A stretch of DNA of 64,000 nt from Dermacentor variabilis (Eukaryota; Arthropoda; Arachnida; Ixodida; Ixodidae), in contig NW_027460390.1 of assembly GCF_050947875.1 (NCBI RefSeq), forward strand, positions 1,674,001 to 1,738,000, read 5' to 3'. The notes beneath the pieces were generated by a model. That model did no database searches and was not told the DNA's origin. It was given only the letters and a program-made list of their open reading frames with translations. Shown here piece by piece: positions 23,212-33,559 of the stretch. The position numbers and the translations under genes were made by a program. Within the stretch, counting starts at the first letter, position 1; each line of letters begins with the position of its first letter.

Positions 23212-23217
23212 AATAAA
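23212..23217 (+). terminator. AATAAA polyadenylation signal of the LRR-like gene
   Basis: Canonical AATAAA about 80 bases after the last coding-like frame. It is retained in copy B at 54624-54629. Confidence 0.5.
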
Positions 23218-25523
23218 CAATGGGACATACATAGTGACCCAAGTTGTCTATTAGATTAAGCCTTTAAGTTATGTGCCGGCTGCGAACTTTGCAAGCAGAC
23301 TACCCTTGCCACTGGGTATATGCCCGAATCAGATTTGCATGTAAAAGAATTACGCACAATTAATTACTTGCAGTCAATTGACTTTAACCTCACTAACTGA
23401 ACATCAATACGGCGCGTATTCCCTCTACTGCCCACTCTCCGCCTTCCTGCTTTGCGAGCGCGAGGAGGCACCGTAGCATCAAGACACCATTCTCGGCCCA
23501 TCCACCCAAGCATTCGCTCGCACCTACAGCACACGTGGGGCGACCGGGGTGTTATGGCGCTTAGACTTTATGCCGAACGTCGCGGCGACCCCGACTGCGA
23601 AAATTCGCCCAGCCTGTCGATCTAATTGTTATTGCAATAAAAGAACGTTTTACAGTTACGCTTGACGACGACGGGTGCGGTCAAATGGTTTCGTTTGCAC
23701 TCGACTCTGCGTCACCCGCGCTCTTTCGCGTTTCAGCAGTTGCGTTATCGCGTACTGCTGCGCTGGCTTAGCTGGCTTGTGAAAGTCGTACAAACTGCAA
23801 ATAGCAGAGAACGAGATCCATCGCGACGACCCTCAAAGTCCGTATTTATGATTCGCCGCCTGCTTTCCTTTTCTTTCTCGCCCTCTCTGCTCTGAATCAA
23901 TATTTACTCCGTTTCTGGCCACGCTTTTGCGTTTTGAAACAGAAACCGTATTGCCAGCTGTCGCGCGCCACTACTTTTACTCACCGACTGCAATAAAGGG
24001 CGGTTTTGGTGTATGCAATGTGCCGACTCCCCGCTCAGTGGCGGGTGATTTGAATTGAGCAATAGGGGTTGGTAAAAGACGATTGAAGCTTTAGTTGCAC
24101 AAAAGTAAGGAGAACACAAACACCGGAGGCACACAAAAGCAAAGTTGCCAATAGTGGCTAAGAATGTTTGATTCTGGGAAATCTTTGTGCGTATTAAAAA
24201 AAGGAAGTTAGGACATTAAGCAAAATAAGAACAAAATCTTGGTGGCGCCACCCATCACCCGTTTCAAAGACACGATCGTAACATCCATCCATCCATCCAT
24301 CCATCCATCCATCCACCTAGAAGTACAGTGACCCTTGTTAATATAAGGAGCATGGGAATGTTTGTTTCGTTTTCCATAGACTCAATGTAAAAAAAAAAAT
24401 CCGCTTAAGAGGAGACGCCTCAGACGTCCTCTTCAGTAAAGAGGAACATTCGGAGTGACCGCCACCGCTACCAACCCTGGAGGCCAAGGTGCCTCGATGT
24501 ACAGCGCTCGGGGGCGCGCGCGTCAAGGTGCCCCAGTACAGGCCTGCGGCGCACATCGCCCGTGGACTGAGGAAAAAACAAGAGGAAACAAAAAGAGACG
24601 GTGACATTTCACTTCGTGAACACGGGTGACGCGCAAGCGTATGGCTGCTGTAGCACATACGAAGCTGCCGGACCTGGGTGCGCCTTGACTGTCCGCATCG
24701 CAGGTCGTATTCAAGACAGGGCTCGCGCGGCCGCTCCATAGGCAGCAGGCGCCGGGGTAGAGCGCTTCCTTGTAAACGTTCGCTTACTAACTAAATTAAC
24801 AAGCGTGGTGTCAGGGAGCACAGGCAAACATGAGCACATCACACTCGATGATCGCGGACACTAGCTGTCAAAACGCTCGCATGAGGAATCGCAGCAGAGC
24901 AGCGTGCGAAGTGACCTTGCGCTGTCTATCCCTTCAACGAAAACTGAGCGGCGAAAGCGCAGCGCACGCAAAGCTACGAGCCATCGGCACACCTAGACGG
25001 TGCCCTGAAAGCAGATCACGTTCAAGTTAAACCCACGCGAGCGCGCTCGGCCCAAATACAACGCCCCCACCCCTTCCTCTCCTCCCCGGTGCCATGCGCG
25101 CGACGGAAGACGGCGCCCCTCCCCCTTTCCTTCTTTGCGCACGCGCGATTGAGCCGCGATCGTCAGCTCACCGTCGCACGCTTTCACTCGCACACTTTCA
25201 CTTTCATTTCACACTTTCACTCGCACGCTTTCACTCTGGCGTTCGTGTTGTCTTTCTCGTTTCGTCCGTGTTTAATTGTGCGCTGGAACGATTTTTCATA
25301 ATGCTAATCATAACGAACTAGCCCAGCTGTCCATACTTAGCACTCGCACACAGCGTACGGCGCGCGAGGACGCTGTTATCACGAGAGGAATCCGGTACAG
25401 CCGTATCGCAAGCGAAACCTGTAGCGACTGCCAGAGGAGTGCGCCTGCGTCTACCTTCCTCCTCCGCGATGCTTCGCCTCGTTTCTGCTTCACCACTTCG
25501 CTCAACGTCACCTAGACTTTTCT
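23218..25523. other. block without recognised gene; (CATC)n at 24283-24316
   Basis: It matches 54630-56949 of copy B. It holds a (CATC)n run at 24283-24316 (B: about 55677-55712) and a stretch around 23555-23652 whose TGTTATGG start, AATAAA and TTACA end could be part of a long terminal repeat. A G+C-rich part at 24420-25260 has open frames on both strands with low-complexity content (SHTFTFISHFHSHAFT) and no domain. The segment 25321-25440 is identical in both copies. Confidence 0.45.
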
Positions 25524-25527
25524 CTAG

Positions 25528-26324
25528 CCCTTTGACGGTTTTAGCCGTACATGTACGGCTGCGGTTTTCTGTCCCGCAAGGTCTTAGCCGTACGGGTACG
25601 GTTTCGACCCTCCGTTTGAAATCTCGCGCCATAATGACGATGCACGCTCACTGGGAGGTGCTGCCACCTCTTAGGACTTACAAGAAGCGTTTGAAATTTG
25701 TGCTACCTTCTTGGGGAGATAAACAGAACTGACTTCTAGCTTCAGCGCGTCGCGCAGACTGCGGCAACACCCCCTTTGCGGTTTCGGTTTCGCCACGTGA
25801 TCGCAACGGAGGCGCGCGAAACGTCATTTTTCTCTTTGTCGGCACTCTCTTGCAGAAGCGGTGGAAGTTGATTTCTATCTTGATTGGCGCTGCTCTTAGC
25901 TAGTTTATAACCACCGCTGGCGAGGTATTCTCGCTCTCAGCGGCAACGCGTTGTAGCGGTTTCGGTTCCGCCGCAACGGAGGCGCGCGAAACGTGATTTT
26001 TATCTTTGTCGGCACGCTATCGCAGGGGCGGCGGAAGTTGATTTCTTTCTTGATTGGCACTGCTCTTAGCTGGCTTATCATCGCCGCTCATGAGGTATTC
26101 TCGCTCTCTGCGCCTGTGCGGAGACTCGTGTTTCAAGAAGTACCACACTCTGAAATACAATTGAACATTTTGCAGTTCTGAATGATGCCGACACCAAAAT
26201 ACTGTTGCTAATTTTCTTTTTACTATTTATTCCCGACTTTATACATCTTGTAGATTCAAGATCCGCAATAAAGTAATTTGACACCTGGGAAAGTTTTCTT
26301 CAAAATAATTCGACCCTCAAAGGG
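25528..26324 (+). mobile_element. non-autonomous terminal-inverted-repeat element of 797 bases with CTAG duplication (copy A)
   Basis: The left end reads CCCTTTGACGGT and the right end, reverse-complemented, CCCTTTGAGGGT: 11 of 12 bases match. CTAG flanks both sides (25524-25527 and 26325-26328). The left end carries an 18-base perfect palindrome (25543-25560) and a near copy at 25586-25603. Two direct repeats of about 170 bases lie inside (about 25777-25950 and 25955-26120). No transposase is encoded. The 4-base duplication and CCC-rich ends suggest a piggyBac-like miniature element, but that group normally uses TTAA, so the class is open. Confidence 0.6.
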
Positions 26325-26839
26325 CTAGGTTGCGTTGCTTTGCCGCGAGCCCAGCGCGCTCCTTCGTACTTAGCTCCGAGTCTGCACGGATGACCTGCGA
26401 TGCGGCATATGCCTGCTTTAATCCACGAGTGAACTTTTTCCATTAACACGAAGACAGAGACGGATTTTTAAAGCAGTTAGGTGCGATAACATCGGAAACT
26501 CTGCCTCGGCTTTGTTATCGCAAAATATGTTACATGTTTAACACGCACGCTTTGGAATAACAGCGTGTACGGTGTCCTTCGTTTCTTCAAAACAGTTTCT
26601 ACAGTGCATTCGTTCGACATGTCCACAATGTCTTGCGTACCGACTTATTTCAGGCACGTCAAAATCAGGCTGTTTTTGTTTCGTTCTTTGCCATTGCCTC
26701 GTGTGTAGCGAGTGTATAACGGGAACGTACCAAGCTCGAACTTAACCTTTTGAACCTCTGCAGTACGGCGGACGATAGTTTGACCAGCCCTTATTGACAA
26801 CATATATTATACTGATCACAAATTGAAAAAAAAATATTG

Positions 26840-27110
26840 TTCGCTCCACTTTAGTATGCACCACCTTGCATCGATCACAAAGTCAAACTGCAAGCTTTGC
26901 GCTGTCGAATACACCTGTTTGCTGATAGCTTCGCATACAAAAGGGTTACGTCCAACCTTAACAAGCTGCCAGCCTCCATCGCTGCTAATCCAGTAGCGTC
27001 TACATTTAAAGCTGCAACCACTTATATTGCAAGCTTTTCTACTCCTCTCAGCAACGCCCATGTGCGGCATTGTGAGCTATGAAATAAAAAATTAAATACA
27101 ATAAAAAAGA
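26840..27110 (+). pseudogene. LINE 3' end fragment (reverse transcriptase C-terminus), copy A
   Basis: The plus strand reads LNKLPASIAANPVASTFKAA at about 26955-27015. This resembles the WN-LP-I...F+ motif near the C-terminus of CR1/L2-like LINE proteins, and it is followed by a stop and an A-rich tail with AAATAAAAAA. Only the last 60 or so residues are visible. Copy B has the equivalent at about 58260-58530. Confidence 0.45.
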
Positions 27111-27485
27111 CAGCTGCCACTGCTTGCGCACCGCGTAGTAAAAAAACATTGTGCCAGAAAATGTCGCACCGCCACCTATTTGAGTCTTTATAGTGAAACA
27201 GCTAATACTTTTCACCTTTTCATCTTTGCTTCATTTCACGGATTCGCGATCGCAAATTTAAATACTGGAACACACACAGTTCTTCCAGTCATTAGATGTG
27301 TCTTACGCGATGTAATTTTTCGTTTTTCCACAAGTACTATAATGCCACTAAAACTCTCAATAACTTGTCATTTTTCGGCTGGAGAATGAGTGTTGGGAAC
27401 AAACATATTCAACGACATCTGATTAAGGCATAAGAGCTACTCACTGAACATCGCAGCCACGACGCAGTATTATAAATCTTCCTCG
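27111..27485. other. stretch without recognised gene
   Basis: AT-rich sequence between two LINE fragments. It matches about 58525-58920 of copy B, which carries a small extra repeat (CTTCCGGACGCGAGGAAAAT) near 58906. No coding pattern seen. Confidence 0.4.
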
Positions 27486-28104
27486 CGTCCGGACCACGCG
27501 GCCACCGCAAGGTTAGAGGCCTTAGGCATGCACAACACGATCGAGGAGCTCTTAGAGTCTCACCACACAGCCCAAGTCCGTCGTCTCTCGCTAACCCCGG
27601 TGGGCTGCACAGTCCTCCGGAACCTCAGTCTCGACGGTATGCCCGAGGTTACAGAGTACATGATGATTCCGCGAAAGGTCATGGGAAATATTTATGCCCC
27701 ACCTCTACCCCGCAACATGGATTCCGAGTTCCATCAGGGCCGTCGGCAGGCCCGTAGTGAAGCCATTTGGCGACGCTACGGCTCGAAAGATGAAGTGGTC
27801 TACACAGACGCAGCCAGACACCCTCGCGGCGACCTCATGGCCGCGGTGGTAGCGGATCACAACGGAGGATTGATATAACACACAACAATCACGGCTGGCC
27901 GAGTGGTGGAAGCGGAGGAAACCGCGATTGCCATGGCCATGCATGCGGAAGCGAATACCGTCATCAGCGACAGCAAGCAGGCCATGGGCAATTTCGTTCG
28001 CGGTAGAATTTCGAAACAGGCGTACCATGTCCTCACACGACGCCCCCTAAGCGGGTTGATATCCCTCGTGTGGACACCCGCTCACGCGGCTGTGCCCGGC
28101 AACA
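27486..28104 (+). pseudogene. LINE RNase H domain fragment, cut by SINE (copy A)
   Basis: The frame from 27528 reads a linker, then VVYTDAARHPRGDLMAAVVA (first Asp). After a TAA at 27876-27878 come EAEETAIAMAMHAEANTVIS then DSKQAMGNF (Glu and second Asp), then LVWTPAHAAVPGN (His). These are the RNase H motifs of I-like LINEs. The reading stops at the SINE that starts at about 28105. In copy B the TAA is GAA-like (IEHTTI), but a one-base insertion near 59263 shifts the frame. The two copies were therefore broken independently at these sites. Upstream reverse transcriptase sequence is missing. Confidence 0.75.
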
Positions 28105-28301
28105 CAAGAAGTCATATCACAAGAAGCCAACAAACACTGACACCAAGGACAACATAGGGGAAATTATTTGCGCTTAATAAAGGAGATAAAGAAATGATAA
28201 ATTAATGGAAATGAAAGTGGATGAAAAAGAAACTTGCCGCAGGTGGGGAACGATCACACAAGCTTCGCATTTCGCGCGCGATGCTCTACCAATTGAGCTA
28301 C
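28105..28301 (-). mobile_element. tRNA-derived SINE, Ruka-like, head truncated (copy A)
   Basis: The minus strand has an A-box-like GTAGCTCAATTGGTAGAGCA, a B-box-like GTGTGATCGTTCCCC, then a non-tRNA body with TTTATCTCCTTTATTAAGCG and an end near CTTCTTGTGATATGAC. This layout is that of tRNA-derived SINEs. The sequence resembles the tick SINE Ruka as I remember it, and that match is not tested. In copy B the head extends further (to about 59760). It is not a functional tRNA: the acceptor stem does not close. Confidence 0.65.
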
Positions 28302-28470
28302 TGGGAAATGCGAAGGTTGTGGGATCGTTCCCCACCTGCGGCAAGTGATTGATTTCACTGGGCAATCGCTGGGCCATTGAAACAAAAGTGGTTGAACGTG
28401 AGAGAGGAAGCTGAATTGTGCCGACTGTACATGAAGCATAACCTTAGAGCCCGCACGGCTAGCTTCGAAC
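28302..28470 (+). mobile_element. second SINE fragment, head-to-head with the first (copy A only)
   Basis: The segment 28303-28345 repeats the B-box half of the neighbouring SINE on the opposite strand. Its 23 bases at 28323-28345 are the exact reverse complement of 28233-28255, and similarity extends to about 42 bases per arm. The two halves form a strong hairpin around 28276-28302. This fragment is the left end of the block missing from copy B. Confidence 0.6.
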
Positions 28471-28610
28471 GTCAACCGCAGTAGTACCTGAGTGTCTATG
28501 ACGTTGCGCCGCTGAGCTCGAGGTCGCGGGATTGATCCCGGCCATGGTGGTCATATTCCAATGGGGGCGGAATGGTGAAACGCTCGTCTACAGTGCAGGA
28601 ACGCCAGGTG
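28471..28610 (+). mobile_element. second tRNA-derived SINE family fragment (copy A only)
   Basis: It reads GAGTGTCTATGACGTTGCGC, CGCTGAGCTCGAGGTCGCGG then GATTGATCCCGGCC, an A-box/B-box-like pair, followed by GGGGGCGGAATGGTGAAACG. This pattern is frequent in tick transcripts and genomes as I recall. No intact tRNA fold is expected. Confidence 0.5.
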
Positions 28611-28737
28611 GGCATGCATCATCTAGAGTTGCCTCCTAAGCCATGCCTTCCAATAATATAATCAATTTTGCGAGTAAAACTGCAGAATTTTCTTTTAATG
28701 TGACTCGCATTCTTCGCTTTCTTGGGACATTGTGAGC

Positions 28738-28880
<143 letters not shown>

Positions 28881-28967
28881 ACTCCGACACAGCTGAGTGA
28901 GTGAGTGAGTGAGTGAAGAAACTTTATTGCAGGTCCGGCGAGGACACGAACTCGTCGCGCACCCAAG

Positions 28968-30290
28968 TTGTCTACAGGCTTGGGACACCAGGAATTTTCT
29001 CGTAGTCGGGAGGCTGTCGTGGCCATTTCATCGTCGTCATTCCAGCTTCGTCATCTGACTCTAGTCATGCTTCCCTCGTCACGTCGTCTTCGCCGACAAA
29101 GTGGTCAAGCTTGCCTAATAGCTTCGACCACAACGCGGTTTTGGTCGTGATGCCGCCAGGATGGTTGCTTCTTCACCCTTTCAGCTTTGTCATCCGACTG
29201 TCGTCATGCCATCGGCGCGACGCTGTTGTAACACGGTCTTCATATCTTCGTTGTGATATCGTCATCGAGATGACGCCGTGGCCGTTCCGTCATCATTTCT
29301 CCAGCTTCGCCATCCGACTTTCTTCATGCCTTCGTCTTCACGCTATCGCCCTAACGCCATCGTTGCCATACAGTCGTCTTCATGGAATCGTCACGCCATC
29401 GTCGTCATGCCGTCATCGTCATCCCATTGTCTCCACACTGTCGTCGTGCCAAGGTCTCAAATGAGTGGTCGTCACTCATTAGTTTCTATACCGTCGTCGT
29501 GATGTCGTCGTGGTCGTTCAGTCCTAGTTATTCTAACGTCGTCATGCTACTGTGGTTGTGCTGTCTTCCTTAGATCCTCGCAATTGCAGTCATACTGATC
29601 TCGTCACGCTATCGTCTTACCATCGTAATCACTTCAGATATGTTATCCCAGTATCGTCGTGCCGTAGTCGTTATACCGCCTTCTTCATCATATTGTCCTC
29701 ATACCATTGTCATGCCATCGTCATCATTGAGTCGCCGTCATACAGCTGTCTGCATACATTTAGTGCCATACCGTTGTCGTACCGTCACGGTCGTTCTATA
29801 GTCATCCTCTTAACTTCGTCATCCACCTGTCGTGATGCTGGCGCCGGCATGCCATCATCGTCGCACAGTCGTCGTCATCCGGTTGTCATCACATTGTCGT
29901 CTTGATAATGCCAAGCGAGTCATATTATTGTAATTATGCAGCCTTCCTTTAATCGCGATCATGCCGCCGTTCCCTTGCCACTGTCGTCATTGTGTCGCCT
30001 TCAGACGGTCGCTGTCGTGCATCCGTTGTCCCACCGTCGTCGTAAGGTCGTCATGCGGTCGTGCTCGTGCCATCGCCGTCATTCCAGCTTCTTTATCCGG
30101 TTGCCTTCATCCGGTTGTACTTATAGTATCGTCATCATTTCACCATTGTCATCTCATTGTCTTCATGTTCTCGACGTCTTACTGCCTTTGTTGTTCCATC
30201 GACGTTTATCCTTGTTCCTTCCATCGCCGTCACAGCGCCGTCGTCATGGAGTAATTGTCGTGCCATCATTCTCGTTAGCAACTTTGCCAA
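28968..30290 (+). repeat. degenerate GTCGTCAT-type repeat array, left arm (copy A only)
   Basis: This is 1.3 kb of three-base-periodic sequence rich in GTCGTCAT and GCCATCGTC. Higher-order units of about 130 bases are recognisable by the returning phrase CCAGCTTCGTCATC or close variants (about 29043, 29182, 29310, 30088). Long open frames result from the periodicity and vary in all frames, so they are not genes. Related sequence occurs on the opposite strand at 31890-33250, so the two arrays form a long imperfect inverted repeat. Confidence 0.7.
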
Positions 30291-31889
30291 GCAAGTGGCA
30301 TAGAAAAATTGGCCTATAGTGGATGCAGGCCGCGTCGCTTAAAGCAGAAGTAATTCAAGTATTTCATGACAACTACAAATTAGAAATAAACGATATTCAG
30401 CAATATGAATTGTCACAACCTCACTTGAATGATAATTGCATTACCGTCGACAACCATCTTCATATAGGTTCCACCAATATTTTTTTCAAACGTATTCAAA
30501 CTCTACGGCTTCGGTACTAACGGTAGAGTTAATCACACTTGCGTTCTGTCGGTCATAGTGTCCAAGCTTCCTGATTCCCGTTTTTGTGAACTGTATCTTA
30601 TTCGCCGTTCTCAACTCTTTTGGGAGGGTTCGAACATTCAGATTCCCTCCAATGTGAGCGATGCTGCAACATCCTAAACAGAACCGGTTCAGAGCACGCG
30701 GGAACCTTTAGCATCCACTGCTGATACTTTTCCGGCACTAGACGTTAGTCGAGTGAGTAATGTCAGCCTTGGCTGTGTGCAAAGAAAGGGCACGCACTTG
30801 AATTTATTACTGCCGTCGATGGGATACATGACTGCTGTTAATGTTCGTCTCGTTCACCGAGGCTCAACAACAGAGAGGTAGCTGTAGCGGTGACGCCACG
30901 CACTATTCGTGAGACACACCAATCCTGATGTGTTTCAAATGAGGACGCATAATCTTGCATGAGGTCACTGTCTTCCTATTTGGTAGAATACTTTGATACA
31001 GTTTAACTTCTATTGAAAGTTATAAATTTTCACTAAAATGTTAATCAGTATAAAAAAAGCGACCGAAAAACATAAATCAAAATGAGCGCTTGAATGGGCC
31101 AAGGTCGAACAGGTTGTTCTGTTATAGCTGCCTCTTGCGGTTGTTTGAAAACAAGTGGAAGTGGTAGGACTGAAGCCCAGTGAGATGTCTACGAGTTCTT
31201 CAGGGTCGTTTTGCATTTCATTTAGCTTGTTTGTAGGATCAGCAACCGCTTTTTTCATTGTCCCCCTTTGAGGGCCCAGTGGTTGAAGCTCAGACCAGCA
31301 CAATGAGAGGCATATGTGGCGCTCCCCTACTTTTGCAAAATGGCACACCCCGCATGTGCTTAGTTCTGGTATTTCCCCTCACATTACCTCGTAACACGGT
31401 GGGGATGCTTTACGATGCAGCTTCATTAGTTTTCGCTTTACAAGGGAAATATGTTTCAAGCTAGGAATAAGCTCGGAGCTTGCTTCGCAAGTGAAAGATA
31501 GGATGTAGTAATTGTGGCTGCGGAGCATGCGATTTCTTGAGCGAACATCAAAATAGGGTAAATTGCACATACGCTACTAGTGCATATGTGCTACTATTGC
31601 TGGCATGTCTATGTTGGCAAGTGCTCTTATGCGGCAAGACTGACCATAGCATTAGATATTTTAGCCACACTTTTAGATGAAGTAGGATTTTGAGTACAGT
31701 ATTGGATTAAAAAAAATACAGTAGAACCTATATCACCATGACTGTCGACGGTAATTGAATTAGCATTCAGGCAATGTAGCGGCGAACCGGATTTCTCAAG
31801 TCAGGTTTACTTGAAATCGTTTGCGGTCATTCTGACACTTGCATAGCTTCAGTTACATGTGGCGCCCACTCTAGGTTGTATCGACCCAC
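30291..31889. other. spacer between inverted repeat arrays, no gene seen (copy A only)
   Basis: AT-rich unique-looking sequence of about 1.6 kb without recognisable coding motifs on either strand. The longest open frames (about 110 codons at 31348-31010, minus) have no domain. It may be the body of a foldback-like element or simply older intergenic DNA. Confidence 0.4.
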
Positions 31890-33250
31890 TTTGTTTTTGG
31901 CACTCGCTTGCGAAGGTCGCGTATGAGCATGCTAGGACGTAGGGACGACGATGGAGCGTCAAAGGTGGTGTGCCGACGACAGCATAACCGACAATGACAT
32001 GACGATTCCGAAATGGTAATGATATTATAAGGACGATTGCTTGAAAAAAAGGTATAATGACGACGGCAAGACGACAACAGGATGACCTAGCTACAGTGAC
32101 GATAATGACATGACCACGACGGCACGGCGACGACAGTACGTCAACAGATGCATATAACAGCGACTGTCTGAAGACGACGCAGTGACGAAGATGGCATGAC
32201 AACAGCGACATATCAGGATTGAATGACGACACCATGATTATCATAGAATGACAAACGAGGAACGTAATCGGACCGACACAGCCGGTATGACTACAACGCC
32301 ATAACGACAACGGGATGACGTTTTGAAGTGACAAGGATGGTGCCATGGCGACATGGCAGGCAAGGATGGTGCCAAGGCATGCCATGGCGACATTGGCATG
32401 CCAACGGCTTTGTGACGACGGCGGCATGACGACGAATGTATAACAACGAATGCTATACGGCGACTGTATGATGACGCCGCAGTGTTGTTGAGATGCAAAT
32501 AATGGCATGAGGACAATAGTATAAGTTCGAATGCGCGATGACGACTACGTCACGAAGACTTTATGACCATGAGTATGTGAAGGCGATGGAGGGACGATGA
32601 CAGCATGGCAAAACTAGGATGACGACTATCTCATGACCACGAGAGCCCCGCGGCAGTATGACAACGAATGCAAGACAACTGTAGATGGCGCGAAAATGAC
32701 GGCTTCACGAGAGTCGGATTACAATCCTGCAATGATGACAATACAAGAATCATAACGACATCCCTACCAGGAGCACATTCCTAGTAGCCGGCGGTATTAG
32801 ACAATTCGCGTAACCGGGTCAGTGCACAGGGCGTGACGACGACTGCATGACGAGAGTCGGAACGCGAAGCTCTAATGGCGACGCTGAAATGACCACGACG
32901 GCCTCACGACGAGGTTATGACAACAAATGTATGACGTCTGTGTAAGGATGATGGGGTGACGAAGTTGGCATGGCAAACCTGGAACGACGACAACGCAACG
33001 ACCACAACGGCACCAAGGCCGCGAGCACGTACCTAGTGGCACATGTTGTCAGATTACTCGGGCCACTGTATCGCCGCAAAAGGCGTGACGATGACTGCAG
33101 GACGAGAGTTACATGATGAAGCTTTAATGGTGACGATGGAGTGACTGAAGCGGCATCACGGCTACGCTACGAGCACATACTTTGTGGCCGCAGCTTAGAT
33201 TGGACGGCACTGTCTTCAGGTAGTCGCTGTCATGGATCCGTTGACATATT
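31890..33250 (-). repeat. degenerate ATGACGACG-type repeat array, right arm (copy A)
   Basis: Same type as 28968-30290 but on the opposite strand. Higher-order units of roughly 250 bases can be seen. The phrases GGGCGTGACGACGACTGCAT and GAGCACATTCCTAGTAGCC near 32767-32850 recur with changes at 33022-33164 and in part at 33168-33215. The part from 32389 on is present in copy B (59773-60620); the part before is not. Confidence 0.7.
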
Positions 33251-33559
33251 GTCGTCGCCATGCTGTCGCAGTCGCGTAACTTGGGCTACTGGATCGGCGT
33301 AAGAGGCTAGACAGATATATAGACTTATAAGCTCAAAACGCGCGAAGAAGACAAAGAATGCTAACCGCATTAAAATACAGTTTTCCTGAAATTCGAGATC
33401 GCGTTACTTGCTTTGAGAATTAACAGCAATCCCACCATGTCCCAAGTGAGTGAATATTTAATTTGAGGGTATTCAGTGAAACAACGAGCATTTTTCTTCT
33501 TGAATGTCAACGAGTGTTCAGTCCTCGTACACGTTGACTACAATATACTTGAATGTATA

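Noticed and set aside
23555..23652. TGTTATGG...TTACA segment as a solo long terminal repeat
   Set aside because: Only a weak resemblance. No target-site duplication or second copy of the repeat could be seen.
24283..24316. Possible CRISPR-like or regulatory repeat
   Set aside because: It is a simple (CATC)n microsatellite without spacers; the genome is eukaryotic.
25439..25732. 97-codon plus-strand open frame almost identical in both copies
   Set aside because: It runs across the left end of a terminal-inverted-repeat element. Its conservation follows from the very similar DNA there, and codon changes show no coding pattern.
28233..28310. Candidate tRNA gene on the minus strand
   Set aside because: Only A-box and B-box-like parts are present, without a closing acceptor stem, and a non-tRNA body follows. 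This is a SINE.
28471..28560. Second candidate tRNA
   Set aside because: Same reasoning: tRNA-like promoter sequence within a SINE fragment.
29111..30319. Several open frames of 60-130 codons in the GTCGTCAT array
   Set aside because: Three-base periodicity with few stops keeps all frames open. The products are low-complexity and unrelated to any domain, and no splice or start context is evident.
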